Assembly (NCBI GenBank): GCA_938044295.1
Contig: CALIRC010000026.1
Location: 1 to 24,609 of the forward strand
Source of the DNA: Minisyncoccota bacterium
Lineage (GTDB): Bacteria; Patescibacteriota; Minisyncoccia; Moranbacterales; GCA-2747515
Length of the DNA: 24,609 nucleotides
Reading direction: 5' to 3'
Under the pieces are notes generated by a model. The model ran no database searches and was not told the DNA's origin. It was given only the letters and a program-made list of their open reading frames with translations. Position 1 is the stretch's first letter, and each line of letters begins with the position of its first letter. Positions 1 through 7,475 of the stretch are shown here, piece after piece. Made by a program: the position numbers and the translations under genes.

Positions 1-338
1 GGGGCATAAGGGAATACCTTTGCCTTTACACATTTCCCAGCTACTTTTTCACTAGAAAATGCTGCCCATTGGCGATCCTCTGTCGAAGATGTCATATACG
101 AACCATCCTCTTGCATGATTACAATACTCGCCTGAAAAACAGATGTGGCAGCGCCTGTGTCAATTATGGTGCCGTCAGGCATCGCTGTAGTGACACTGTC
201 TAACTTGCCCGATATCTCCTCGGACTTTATATATCCATATATTGTACCTGCATTGAAAAATATAGTTACGGGAATGGCAATGATTGCTATTATAACTAAT
301 AGCTCAATGAGAGTAAAACCTTTTTCTGATTTATTCAA
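1..338 (-). CDS. Type IV pilin-like protein, N-terminal part (C-terminus outside window)
   Basis: The minus-strand reading starts at a TTG codon (338-336), preceded by GGAG with about 7 bases between. The first residues are MNKSEKGFTLIELLVIIAII, a class III prepilin signal: a short basic leader, Gly7 followed by Phe8 for prepilin peptidase cleavage and N-methylation, Glu at +5 of the mature chain, then a hydrophobic helix of about 20 residues. The remaining visible part is a soluble domain with one Cys. Such proteins are major or minor pilins or pseudopilins of type IV pilus/type II secretion-like machines, assembled in the cytoplasmic membrane. The frame stays open to the window edge, so length and subtype cannot be judged. 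A near-consensus promoter lies 40-70 bases upstream, so it probably starts its own transcript. Confidence 0.85.
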   Translation of the reverse strand, partial: MNKSEKGFTLIELLVIIAIIAIPVTIFFNAGTIYGYIKSEEISGKLDSVTTAMPDGTIIDTGAATSVFQASIVIMQEDGSYMTSSTEDRQWAAFSSEKVAGKCVKAKVFPYA

Positions 339-380
339 AATTATTCTCCAGTTCTTCGTTTAGGATTTTTAAACAAGTGT

Positions 381-409
381 ATTATAGCATTGTTTTATAA
401 ATAAGTCAA
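381..409 (-). promoter_or_regulatory. Promoter of the pilin gene
   Basis: Read on the minus strand: TTGACT, 17-bp spacer, TATAAT. It lies in a sequence module of about 100 bp that recurs in front of the genes at 12816 and 13622. Confidence 0.85.
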
Positions 410-601
410 ATATTTATTGTTCTATTTTAAGCTATTTGTTGCACTTTTTAACCCAAGAGAGAAGTGTTTCGGTTTATTTCTTGATTTTATGATTTCTAAA
501 TGATGTCCTATATGATAGTGAAAGACTTACAGATTATAAAGATGCATCGTATGTGCGGGTGTAGATTCTGCATACTACTAGATTTAATTTTTCATTTAAA
601 A
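410..601. other. Intergenic stretch between pilin promoter and TPM gene terminator
   Basis: Bases 410-480 are the upstream half of the repeated promoter module. The rest (481-601) is AT-rich, with short open frames on both strands that lack ribosome binding sites. No further gene is supported. Confidence 0.5.
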
Positions 602-655
602 AAGCTCGCTTCTGAAGTTTCATCTTCTTCCGCGAGCTTGTTCTCAATTTAGAAC
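602..655 (-). terminator. Two-hairpin terminator of the TPM-domain gene
   Basis: Directly after the stop codon, the minus strand has a small stem (GTTCT/AGAAC, 640-655) and then a larger one (AAGCTCGC/GCGAGCTT, 602-639) followed by a T-run. The order, small stem then terminator stem, matches the two-hairpin modules further right in the window. Confidence 0.75.
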
Positions 656-666
656 CGAACTAATTT

Positions 667-2664
667 TTACCAACCGCCAGAGGAACCGCCGCCGCCGAAG
701 CTACCACCACCAAATCCGCCACTTGATGAACTAGACGAACTTGATGAGGATGAGCTGCCATAACTGGATGAAGAATATGCAGCTGATCGACGTCTACGAG
801 CACGCCTGCGCTCATCTTCTGCGTTTTCAATTTCCTGCTTAGCTTGTTGCGTGCATTCTTCTGCCGCAGAAATTACAGCGTTCAATTGGCCCATATACTT
901 TGACCAATCAAACAAACCGCTCTCTCCGCCGTGGACAACTAAAGATCGTACATCACTCAACACAGCAGCATAACGCTTTGCATCTGCGCTTTTTGAACTA
1001 CTGACATCACTATCACGAACTACCTGAAGTGCATCTTCTACCACTGACTCCGCTTTACGCAATTTTTGAGAGCATACTCCTCGTGCTGTCTCAAAATCAT
1101 CATGACTGCGGCTAAGCTTTAGACGCAAATTTTGTATCCCAGTCAAGTGCGAGCGGGCAGATTCAACGAGCTTACGAGCGGCTGTAAAATCTTGCACACT
1201 CATATCACTCTTCTTTTCTGCTGCAACAAGCTTCTGATTCACAACACCCTCCGCTTGCGCTTTCATTTCCTCTAACTTCCTTGAGTCTGCTTGCCATAAA
1301 TCTGGCACGGCATTCTTTTTTAGATATCGGATTTTGTCTTGAAGGTCGGTATCATGAGCTGCAATTGATGAGGTTGTTTCTCTCATCTCATTTATCTCAC
1401 GAATAACGAACTCATGGTCAGCAACAATTTCATTAAAGCTCTTTAGCATCTCTGCTAATTTGCTTAAAGAATTTTGAGCTACTCGCCCAATATCGTCACT
1501 TCCATCGTCAGCAATACCGGTCAGTCGATCCTCGATATTTTTGGTATTTTCACCTACCTCTAGTGCAATATTTTGCAGTGGCTTTATGTAACCTTCAAGA
1601 TTAAAACCTTTCGTCACAAGCTCTTTATGGCGCACATTAACTTCCCTTAGTAAATCTTGGGACTCCTTAGCTGTTTTACATGCCGATTGTTGGAACTTCG
1701 TGATTTCCTGGTCCGTGCCTTCGAGATAGTCAATACATTCATCTGCCTTGTTTAGTTCGTGCAGAGCTTGAGAAGCATGCTCATCTGCCTGGTCGGGATC
1801 TGCTTCAATTATGCTTCTAGCCTCTTCAATGAGACTATCTGCGTTTTTGATATGCTGATCCAACTTGCCCCTGCGAGCGTCATAGCTTTCACTAATCCAC
1901 TTCGGTAGGTTTGTGCTGTCGGCAAACTGTGCAGCTTCCACCTTACGCTTAGAAGATCGCTCCGTTACTTGTTGAATGTCTTCCTCAACTTCGTTGCGAA
2001 GCTCACGCTTTCTTTTCGCTTCAGCCTTTTTTCTAAGAAATGACTTAACTGCAAAGAATATGCCAGTAAGAAGTGAGACTATCAAAGCGAAAAGACCTGC
2101 GCTTTTAGCAGTCTTCTTATTTCTTTCTCGCTGGGCGCGACTTTCTTCTTCAGCGCGTGTTTTAAACGCCTGAATAATGCTTAGCCGATCCTGCTCATTG
2201 CGATGTCCTATACTATCCGTCACTTCAGCTAGTAAGTTGTTGATTCCTCGGGCATAGTCTTTTTCTTTCAACGCGCCTGGCAGATTTTTTTGCAGTAATT
2301 GCCCTGCCTTTGACTTGGGTAAAATAAATTCAAGACCCTCCCCTGTAGCTATAGCAAAAGTTCTGTCGTTGAGAGCTATAGCTATGACTACGCCGTTGTC
2401 TGTCTTTTCCTTGCCAACGCCCCAGTCAGTCCCTAAATCAGTTGCCCATTTGAGAATTTCTTTACCATATGTCGTTTCTACTGTGACAACTGCAATTTCC
2501 ACAGTGGTTTGATTCTCATAAGTTTTGAGCGCCTCTTCCATTTGTTGTTCTTCAACTGTGGTAAGCATGTTAGCAAAGTCACTGACATAGCCATCCCTCT
2601 CTAAAGCATGGACATTTACTCCTGTAAATAATAGGCAAATAATCGTAATAACGTATTTGAGCAT
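667..2664 (-). CDS. Long TPM-domain membrane protein with coiled coil and Ser/Gly tail
   Basis: 665 aa. A signal peptide covers residues 1-20, with a likely cut after VHA. A TPM domain (YgcG/TPM_phosphatase family, Psb32-like fold) covers about 22-150, with DGYVSDFANML near its start and DNGVVIAIALNDRTFAIATG in the core. A transmembrane helix follows (about 187-207), then a highly charged, largely helical region of about 400 residues likely to form coiled coils. The C-terminus is a run of Ser then Gly ending in GGW, the usual ending of YgcG-type TPM proteins. The TPM domain should be extracytoplasmic, while the coiled-coil part sits beyond the helix, probably in the cytoplasm. YgcG-like proteins are usually 250-300 aa, so the inserted helical region is unusual. 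The start has GAGGA 9 bases upstream. Exact role unknown. Confidence 0.85.
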   Translation of the reverse strand: MLKYVITIICLLFTGVNVHALERDGYVSDFANMLTTVEEQQMEEALKTYENQTTVEIAVVTVETTYGKEILKWATDLGTDWGVGKEKTDNGVVIAIALNDRTFAIATGEGLEFILPKSKAGQLLQKNLPGALKEKDYARGINNLLAEVTDSIGHRNEQDRLSIIQAFKTRAEEESRAQRERNKKTAKSAGLFALIVSLLTGIFFAVKSFLRKKAEAKRKRELRNEVEEDIQQVTERSSKRKVEAAQFADSTNLPKWISESYDARRGKLDQHIKNADSLIEEARSIIEADPDQADEHASQALHELNKADECIDYLEGTDQEITKFQQSACKTAKESQDLLREVNVRHKELVTKGFNLEGYIKPLQNIALEVGENTKNIEDRLTGIADDGSDDIGRVAQNSLSKLAEMLKSFNEIVADHEFVIREINEMRETTSSIAAHDTDLQDKIRYLKKNAVPDLWQADSRKLEEMKAQAEGVVNQKLVAAEKKSDMSVQDFTAARKLVESARSHLTGIQNLRLKLSRSHDDFETARGVCSQKLRKAESVVEDALQVVRDSDVSSSKSADAKRYAAVLSDVRSLVVHGGESGLFDWSKYMGQLNAVISAAEECTQQAKQEIENAEDERRRARRRRSAAYSSSSYGSSSSSSSSSSSSGGFGGGSFGGGGSSGGW

Positions 2665-2752
2665 TTGGAAATTCCTCTGTGCTGTTGATAGATTGAAAAA
2701 GTACTTTTAACCCTTTTGCAATGGATTAGTACGACGTAATGTCGGACTCTCT

Positions 2753-2781
2753 TTTATATACTAAATGTACTATTATGTCAA
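2753..2781 (-). promoter_or_regulatory. Promoter of the TPM-domain gene
   Basis: Minus strand: TTGACA, 17-bp spacer, TATAAA, about 90-115 bases before the start codon. Confidence 0.8.
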
Positions 2782-2862
2782 CAAAATTCTCTATTGAGAC
2801 TCCTCAGAATTGAACAATCTTACTGTTTTTATCATATATAGCAGATACCTCTACAATTAGAA

Positions 2863-2920
2863 AACCGCAACTCTTCTTTGAGAGGTTGCGGTTATCATTC
2901 ACTTTTATCTAGTGGTAAAA
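2863..2920 (-). terminator. Hairpins after the archaemetzincin-like gene
   Basis: A stem of 12 pairs with one bulged base (AACCGCAA-CTCT against its complement, 2863-2893) lies downstream of the stop, preceded by a smaller AT-rich stem (2903-2920). The T-run after the large stem is short (TTTT). Confidence 0.6.
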
Positions 2921-2948
2921 CTCAAATCTTCTTGTTGGGATATTTTTG

Positions 2949-3650
2949 CTATTTGCTAAAATATCTTTTTAAATCTCTGGTACATAGATCGCAGAAGCTA
3001 AATCCATTTAGGCGATCTTCTGTAAAGACAAGCCAATCGTGAGGCACACTGAGTCCTTGTCGCATGATACACTTATTTGTGCAATGCAAGCCCAGAGATT
3101 CATCAACACACTGCGTTCGCGTGCTTAGTATCAGACCAAACATATGTCCAATTTCATGCATTGCCTCTGTAACAATGCATTCACGCGCTACTTCAGACTC
3201 CAAGTTCAAAAACCGATTCGTGGAAATGATTGTACCAAATCGATGAACCGCCAAACCGATTACGAAGTTACATTTCTCATCGTACAAATCTTGCTTGGTA
3301 ATCACGATATCGTAGTGTGCATGCATCTTCTGCCAAGGCTCATTCCAGAGTAATTTCATGAGATGACCTCCATGCAACTGCTTATGACGTCCATGCACTT
3401 GAGCTTGCTCAATGTACCAATCAACAGAGTTCCACTCAGTCATTTGATCTTGACTATTCAACCAATTATGGCTTCGCCAGACACCAAAGTTGTTAATCTG
3501 TAATGCGTTGTTTACACCAGCAATCTGCGTTACGGCATGAATGCTTTTAATCACTGCATCGACGTGCGTTTGATCAACTCCGTCTTCAACCATGATATAT
3601 ATCGGTCGAAATGGATTGTTCAGTGAGTTGCTATTTCTATTACTTTGCAT
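2949..3650 (-). CDS. Archaemetzincin-like zinc metalloprotease
   Basis: 233 aa, no signal peptide, so probably cytoplasmic. The zinc motif HEIGHMFG is at residues 165-172 (His165, Glu166, His169). It is followed by Cys181, then HCTNKCIM (Cys190, Cys194, Met196, the Met of a metzincin Met-turn) and a final CDLC (Cys220, Cys223). Peptidase family M54 (archaemetzincin/AMZ) is defined by HExxHxxG followed by closely spaced cysteines, a C-x-M turn and a distal CxxC. The same elements occur here in order, but there are about 14 extra residues between the active-site helix and the Cys-rich turn, and the third histidine ligand is not at its usual place. His189, just before Cys190, could serve. GGAG lies 6 bases before the ATG. 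It has its own promoter and terminator. A matrixin-like protease is the main alternative. Confidence 0.7.
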   Translation of the reverse strand: MQSNRNSNSLNNPFRPIYIMVEDGVDQTHVDAVIKSIHAVTQIAGVNNALQINNFGVWRSHNWLNSQDQMTEWNSVDWYIEQAQVHGRHKQLHGGHLMKLLWNEPWQKMHAHYDIVITKQDLYDEKCNFVIGLAVHRFGTIISTNRFLNLESEVARECIVTEAMHEIGHMFGLILSTRTQCVDESLGLHCTNKCIMRQGLSVPHDWLVFTEDRLNGFSFCDLCTRDLKRYFSK

Positions 3651-3686
3651 TTTTTACTCCGATATTCTTGCACTAGAATTTACTAT

Positions 3687-3715
3687 ATTATATCATATTT
3701 TTTATACTTTGTCTA
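3687..3715 (-). promoter_or_regulatory. Promoter of the archaemetzincin-like gene
   Basis: Minus strand: TAGACA, 17-bp spacer, TATAAT, about 37-65 bases before the ATG. Confidence 0.8.
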
Positions 3716-3810
3716 TATATTAAACCTCTCAACAAAGCGTTTTTATCACTGTTTTTCTTTGGAATATGGGTGGGCGAGGAATTAAATGCAAATTAGTAAA
3801 AGCTCCTGTA

Positions 3811-4038
3811 TTAGATGCTATGACAGGCTTTGAAGAATGTATAGAAAAAATGCATCCATTTGATTACTAGAGGCTTTCTTTTCTTGGATTTTGTATTTTT
3901 TTTCAACTTGTTCGTAAGTATTGAGAAAGACTTTTGCTCACGAGCCTCCATAGACTTAGCATATACTGAAAATACTTCTGCCAAATCTTTTTCACCAATG
4001 TTTTCAGGGTCAATGTGCTGGATGCATCTCGAGATAAA
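3811..4038 (-). pseudogene. Probable gene remnant without a start
   Basis: A minus-strand frame open from just after a TAG (4041-4039) to a TAA at 3813-3811 gives a protein-like sequence beginning with RCIQHIDPENIGEKDLAEVF, then a Lys-rich stretch. It has no ATG and no ribosome binding site near its beginning; the first ATG is at 3951. The frame just upstream is broken by stops in all phases. A plus-strand frame (3766-3870, 34 aa, starting MGGRGIKCKLVKAP, with only GGA as a possible ribosome site) overlaps its 3' end and is also protein-like. I read the region as decayed coding sequence, but a short active gene on either strand cannot be excluded. Confidence 0.3.
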
Positions 4039-4126
4039 CTACTCATATCTGATGTGTGAATGGTATATGTATAACAACAGCACACTTCTATTCAGATCTT
4101 GTAATCATTTGTAGAGTAAAGCTTAT

Positions 4127-4684
4127 TTAGCTAATTGGTTGAATTTTATCTAGATATGGAAAATCACTTGGGGAAACTACAAGTTTCGCCAGTGGTTTGA
4201 TGGACTGCTCACTCATCCACTCATCAATTAAATCGCCATTATCATTCGTCCCTTGAATGAATGTGTCTCGTGGTAGCAGGTAAACAACCCCAGTGGACCA
4301 TGGCGTATTTTTCAGTGTTTGTGCAGTCACTGCAAAAGAATATTCCTTATTTATCTGACCATTATCGTATCTTGTTGTCGTCCCACTTCGCGCCACTCCC
4401 TTAAATTTTTCACGGTCTTTAATTGAATAAAACATTGGCAAGATCTCATCCTCCGTTGCATATACACCCTCCTTGTTTCCAAACTCTTTTGATGTGCAAT
4501 TCGCCAACCTCGGCTCTAAATGTGAAATATTGTCGTTATTGGATCCATGTAGTAATACATTTTTCTCTTCTACAGCCCATTTCAAAAAATCGTGTTTCGG
4601 GTATTCCTCTGTAAATTCTCCATCATCGATTAGTTCTGTATTCTCAAGCCTATTCCATATCTCTGAATATCTTTTGTGACGCAT
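4127..4684 (-). CDS. Unknown protein with an HGSNN...LEPR motif (possible ADP-ribosyltransferase-like fold)
   Basis: 185 aa from the ATG at 4684, chosen because AGAGAG lies just upstream; the same frame is open 33 codons further, but no ribosome site supports a longer start. Near residue 45 the protein reads VLLHGSNNDNISHLEPR, and about 15 residues later GVYATEDEILPMFYSI. The arrangement 'LHGS... LxP... VYAT.d...A.fy' is seen in short bacterial proteins that resemble the ADP-ribosyltransferase fold (KptA/ART-like: an H-x-T/S near the start, then an aromatic-ring-containing strand). The resemblance is by pattern only and I could not verify it. No signal peptide or membrane helix. It forms a single-gene unit. 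Function unknown. Confidence 0.65.
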   Translation of the reverse strand: MRHKRYSEIWNRLENTELIDDGEFTEEYPKHDFLKWAVEEKNVLLHGSNNDNISHLEPRLANCTSKEFGNKEGVYATEDEILPMFYSIKDREKFKGVARSGTTTRYDNGQINKEYSFAVTAQTLKNTPWSTGVVYLLPRDTFIQGTNDNGDLIDEWMSEQSIKPLAKLVVSPSDFPYLDKIQPIS

Positions 4685-4764
4685 ATTCTCTCTTCTTTCT
4701 ATATTTGGCTTATCAAAATCCATAAAGGTGCTATTAATAGGTGTGCTTACGTCTATATGTCTCC

Positions 4765-4773
4765 AGTATACCA
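4765..4773 (-). promoter_or_regulatory. Extended -10 element upstream of the HGSNN-motif gene
   Basis: Minus strand TGGTATACT about 80 bases before the chosen start, with no convincing -35. It is consistent with the downstream start at 4684 rather than a start at 4783, which would lie upstream of this element. Confidence 0.4.
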
Positions 4774-4910
4774 AAAATATCACAAATTTCTGTTCTTACT
4801 TTCGAATCAACTAAAAAATTCTTTTGTGTAGAGACTTGTGGAATGTATATTTGGAATTTTAACTTCTTTCATTTGTACGCCGATGGGAGGTAGTGTATTT
4901 AAAAAAAGCG

Positions 4911-4932
4911 CCCACAATCATTTGACTGTGGG
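4911..4932 (-). terminator. Terminator after the 151-aa helical protein gene
   Basis: Stem CCCACA/TGTGGG with an inner TCA/TGA pairing, followed on the minus strand by GCG and seven Ts. Confidence 0.75.
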
Positions 4933-4981
4933 ACTCCTTCTTTCCTATGTCTGTAGCCTCCTGAAATATAGATCTCTATTG

Positions 4982-5437
4982 CTATAGTTTCTGTATAGCC
5001 CTTGACTTCTCATCTTCTTGCAAAATATTATATGCCGATACGAGTTCGTATTGGTACTTTTTTGAAATACCAAGGGACGCAATCTGTAGTATCTTTGAAA
5101 ATGCGCATCTATTTTGTATTGCTATTTCGAGCGCTGCATCAACTTCTTCCTGTGCAAGGGTTCGATCGTTTAGTGCAGCAGCTAAATTGGCACTCACACC
5201 ATCACCATCACTTATATAGTCTCCAATAAGCTTTTCAATGACTTGACGTGATGCTCCCTGCTTTGCCGCTAAGAGCGCAGTTCCAGACCAGCGGAGACAA
5301 TTTATCGTCAGTGCATCTGCCTCGTCGACTGTAAGATCTCTTTTTAGGTGATTCCTTATTGTCATCATCACTGTACGATAATCACCGCTTTCAATTGCAT
5401 CACTAACTCTACCTTCCAAATGCTTTTGATCATTCAT
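4982..5437 (-). CDS. Unknown 151-aa helical protein
   Basis: 151 aa, acidic, predicted almost entirely alpha-helical and soluble. There are no Cys/His clusters, signal peptide or membrane helix. The repeated small-residue helices (for example ALLAAKQGASRQVIEKLI, then VSANLAAALNDRTLAQEEVD) look like a helical-repeat or helix-bundle scaffold, but no family is recognised. The ATG has GAGGTG about 5 bases upstream, and a TTGACA promoter sits 35-60 bases before it. It has its own terminator, so it is a single-gene unit. Confidence 0.7.
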   Translation of the reverse strand: MNDQKHLEGRVSDAIESGDYRTVMMTIRNHLKRDLTVDEADALTINCLRWSGTALLAAKQGASRQVIEKLIGDYISDGDGVSANLAAALNDRTLAQEEVDAALEIAIQNRCAFSKILQIASLGISKKYQYELVSAYNILQEDEKSRAIQKL

Positions 5438-5471
5438 TTCACACCTCTTTCACGATATACAGCTCATTGTA

Positions 5472-5499
5472 AGATTACGATTTTTTTGATAATTGTCAA
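5472..5499 (-). promoter_or_regulatory. Promoter of the 151-aa protein gene
   Basis: Minus strand: TTGACA, 16-bp spacer, TAATCT. The TTGACA begins five bases after the stop codon of the short upstream frame at 5504-5662. Confidence 0.65.
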
Positions 5500-5503
5500 G
5501 TCT

Positions 5504-5662
5504 TTATCTTAGCTCACTTTCATATGAACCAAAAAATACTCCGTCATGGGACTTCTGAATAAATACTCCCGATGTGTGATTTTTTGAATTTTTCACTGTA
5601 GGAGAACATTCTGATCGTCTACCTATGGTGGCTTTGCGTATTTCCGGTGGCTCATCGACCAC
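5504..5662 (-). pseudogene. Short protein-like frame, probably a gene remnant
   Basis: A minus-strand frame open from 5680 to the TAA at 5506-5504 gives 58 codons of protein-like sequence, including VVDEPPEIRKATIGRRSEC and ending HDGVFFGSYESELR. The only plausible start is a GTG at 5662 (52 aa), without a ribosome binding site. An in-frame TAA lies just upstream at 5683-5681. It is wedged between the divergent plus-strand promoter at 5716 and the promoter of the 4982-5437 gene. I infer a truncated gene whose 5' part is lost; a short active gene remains possible. Confidence 0.35.
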
Positions 5663-5715
5663 TTCTGAAGAGACTACTTTTTAGTACGAAATGTGAAGGA
5701 TTACAAAATACTTTA

Positions 5716-5744
5716 TTGACATCAAGTGAAAAAAATGATAAATT
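5716..5744 (+). promoter_or_regulatory. Promoter of the 5782 gene
   Basis: TTGACA, 17-bp spacer, TAAATT, about 38 bases before the start codon. The same -35/-10 pair drives the kinase-PreA-TruD operon. Confidence 0.8.
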
Positions 5745-5781
5745 GTCAAAACTCAAAAAATCACAGAAAGGAGAGTAATAA

Positions 5782-6429
5782 ATGAGTGAGAATGCGAGAG
5801 ATCGTGCTGTTGGGTGGGGCTCTTATCCCATAGATGAAAAAAATTTTAGAATAACTGATTCTGCGTGTGATCCCCAATTTCATATTGATAAGTATGGTCA
5901 TATCGTAGTACCTGTCTTAGGGAGACCCTTTCTCGGTAGTGAAGAAATAGTCTATCATCAGCATAGAGGAAAACAGGTAAACGCATGCGCTCAAAAAGTA
6001 TTGACCAGCCCAGGAAAGTCAAGCTATGATGCAAATCATATCTTAAACAGAGATGAACTTCATCAGATCATTCTTGTACCATCAACAACTTTTGATGCCA
6101 TTAATCATCAAGGTGAAGCTTTGGCGGAGGTGAGTAAAATCGGACTCCAAAAAATGAAAGCCGGTGCGATGCTCCGATTAATGGAGCATGTCTCATACGA
6201 AAGTCTGATGCGACTCGGTGTGACGAGTGTAGTGGGATGGCACGATCCCATCGAAGTGCTTCTTGGAAAAACTGAAGCTGAAGAAAAAGGAAAGGATAGA
6301 GATGGATATCTCCTTGAAATAGATTGTGGTACACAAGATGATCATTGTATCTTCTTATCAGCGCAAAATGCAGATCCACAATATGATTTTATGCCCGAAT
6401 GTTTGTTAGCCTTCTCTAGATCAAGATAG
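5782..6429 (+). CDS. Unknown 215-aa soluble protein
   Basis: 215 aa on the plus strand, one of only three plus-strand genes recognised. AAAGGAGAG lies 6 bases before the ATG and a clear promoter precedes it. The protein is mixed alpha/beta with scattered His and Cys, no signal peptide and no membrane helix. Visible stretches include YGHIVVPVLGRPFLGSEEIV (about 38-57), a histidine-rich VYHQHRGKQ and DRDGYLLEIDCGTQDDHC near the C-terminus. No family recognised. The gene is followed by a strong hairpin terminator. Confidence 0.75.
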   Translation: MSENARDRAVGWGSYPIDEKNFRITDSACDPQFHIDKYGHIVVPVLGRPFLGSEEIVYHQHRGKQVNACAQKVLTSPGKSSYDANHILNRDELHQIILVPSTTFDAINHQGEALAEVSKIGLQKMKAGAMLRLMEHVSYESLMRLGVTSVVGWHDPIEVLLGKTEAEEKGKDRDGYLLEIDCGTQDDHCIFLSAQNADPQYDFMPECLLAFSRSR

Positions 6430-6444
6430 AAGATGAAACAAAAG

Positions 6445-6475
6445 CCCACCAGAGAAAAAATATGGTGGGTTTTTT
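6445..6475 (+). terminator. Terminator of the 5782-6429 gene
   Basis: Seven-pair stem CCCACCA/TGGTGGG followed by six Ts, 15 bases after the stop codon. Confidence 0.85.
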
Positions 6476-6704
6476 AATCGAAAAAATGGTAAGCTACACA
6501 TCAAAAAATAGCTAAAATACTTTATGACAGGAATAGGATATTATCTTTCTTGATATTCTTTATTTGTCATACTCAACACACTTAAACAAGTGTTTTGTTA
6601 ACGTGTAAGACTGTACTTTGCAATTCAAAACTTTTGGTAGCATTAAAACTTTTTACTAAATCACTACTGCAGGAAGACACTCTTCGTAGATTTAAAAACA
6701 AAAA
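6476..6704. other. Intergenic stretch without a supported gene
   Basis: AT-rich sequence between converging transcription units. No open frame with a ribosome site and no clear repeat of other intergenic families was seen, apart from the A-rich approach to the terminator at 6705. Confidence 0.5.
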
Positions 6705-6759
6705 TACACCAACTAGTGGTGTACTCTTGGAGTGTGGTCATTGATTTTCCAATGACCAC
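6705..6759 (-). terminator. Two-hairpin 3' module of the 143-aa membrane protein gene
   Basis: Minus strand, starting 17 bases after the stop: a perfect 10-pair stem (GTGGTCATTG/CAATGACCAC, 6734-6759), a short spacer, then a 7-pair stem (TACACCA/TGGTGTA, 6705-6723) followed by TTTTTG. Same design as at 7404, 8232, 11116, 13042, 14792, 15360 and 24333. Confidence 0.8.
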
Positions 6760-6776
6760 GAAATGTTTTCCACTCT

Positions 6777-7208
6777 TTACTCATTTTCTTTTTGAGTTTT
6801 ACTGTTGACGTACATACCCATGAAGGTCAAGACTGCTGATCCTGCCATGAAAATAAATGCATCGATAGCTGAATACTTCCATATGTTATCAGCAACTGAT
6901 TGCATGAGCATCCCTGCAACAATAATTACACAATAAATGAAAGTTCTTGAAACATTTAATACAAAAGGAAATGAGCTTGCCGAGGTGATAACCCACATCA
7001 TAAGTGAGATCGGGATTATAAGAAATGCAGGAAAGAAAAATAGCGCTTGCTCTCGTCCAAAAAAGTTTAGCTTGGAGAGAACAGTTAAAATGCTGTATAT
7101 CAGACCGCTTTCATAATTCCCTGTTGACAAAATATCCGAAGAGAGCCCAGAAAAACAGAGAGTAGCCATCGTCAGCACTGCAATGAAAAGTACGATTATT
7201 AATTTCAA
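6777..7208 (-). CDS. Small four-helix membrane protein, unknown function
   Basis: 143 aa starting at TTG (7208-7206), with GAGG 11 bases upstream. Four hydrophobic segments are visible: the N-terminus (IIVLFIAVLTMATLCFSGL), about 55-75 (ALFFFPAFLIIPISLMMWVI), about 83-103 and about 115-133. The short tail ends with basic and acidic residues. Probably an integral cytoplasmic membrane protein. No catalytic motif or family recognised. It has its own promoter (TAGACA/TATAAT) and a two-hairpin 3' module. Confidence 0.75.
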   Translation of the reverse strand: MKLIIVLFIAVLTMATLCFSGLSSDILSTGNYESGLIYSILTVLSKLNFFGREQALFFFPAFLIIPISLMMWVITSASSFPFVLNVSRTFIYCVIIVAGMLMQSVADNIWKYSAIDAFIFMAGSAVLTFMGMYVNSKTQKENE

Positions 7209-7237
7209 GTTCTTTATCCTCGTTAGAAATATATGTA

Positions 7238-7266
7238 ATTATAACATAAAAATTACTTTATGTCTA
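7238..7266 (-). promoter_or_regulatory. Promoter of the 143-aa membrane protein gene
   Basis: Minus strand: TAGACA, 17-bp spacer, TATAAT, about 30-58 bases before the TTG start. Confidence 0.8.
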
Positions 7267-7403
7267 GTATTTTTACTTCTACCACTCCATAAATGATGTT
7301 AGAGCGTGTGAGGTTCAGACTGCTATATATAGATATGTAAATAGGAACTATATTGTATCTCAGATACTTCAATGTCAAGCATTGTGGGTTGTATAAACAA
7401 AAA

Positions 7404-7460
7404 ACACCATTCTTGTGGTGTGTTTTATTTTGTAGCCAAGCAGTATTATTGCTTGGCTAC
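7404..7460 (-). terminator. Two-hairpin 3' module of the SLOG-like gene
   Basis: Minus strand: a perfect 11-pair stem (GTAGCCAAGCA/TGCTTGGCTAC, 7432-7460), a spacer, then ACACCA/TGGTGT (7404-7421) followed by TTTTTTG. Confidence 0.8.
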
Positions 7461-7475
7461 CTAACGTTCTGTAGG

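Noticed and set aside
145..363. Plus-strand 72-aa frame at the left edge
   Set aside because: It is the antisense shadow of the pilin gene, whose prepilin signal, start and promoter on the minus strand are clear.
511..651. Plus-strand 50-codon frame starting near 500 and ending in the TPM terminator
   Set aside because: No ribosome site or promoter, low-complexity product, and it runs through the terminator hairpin.
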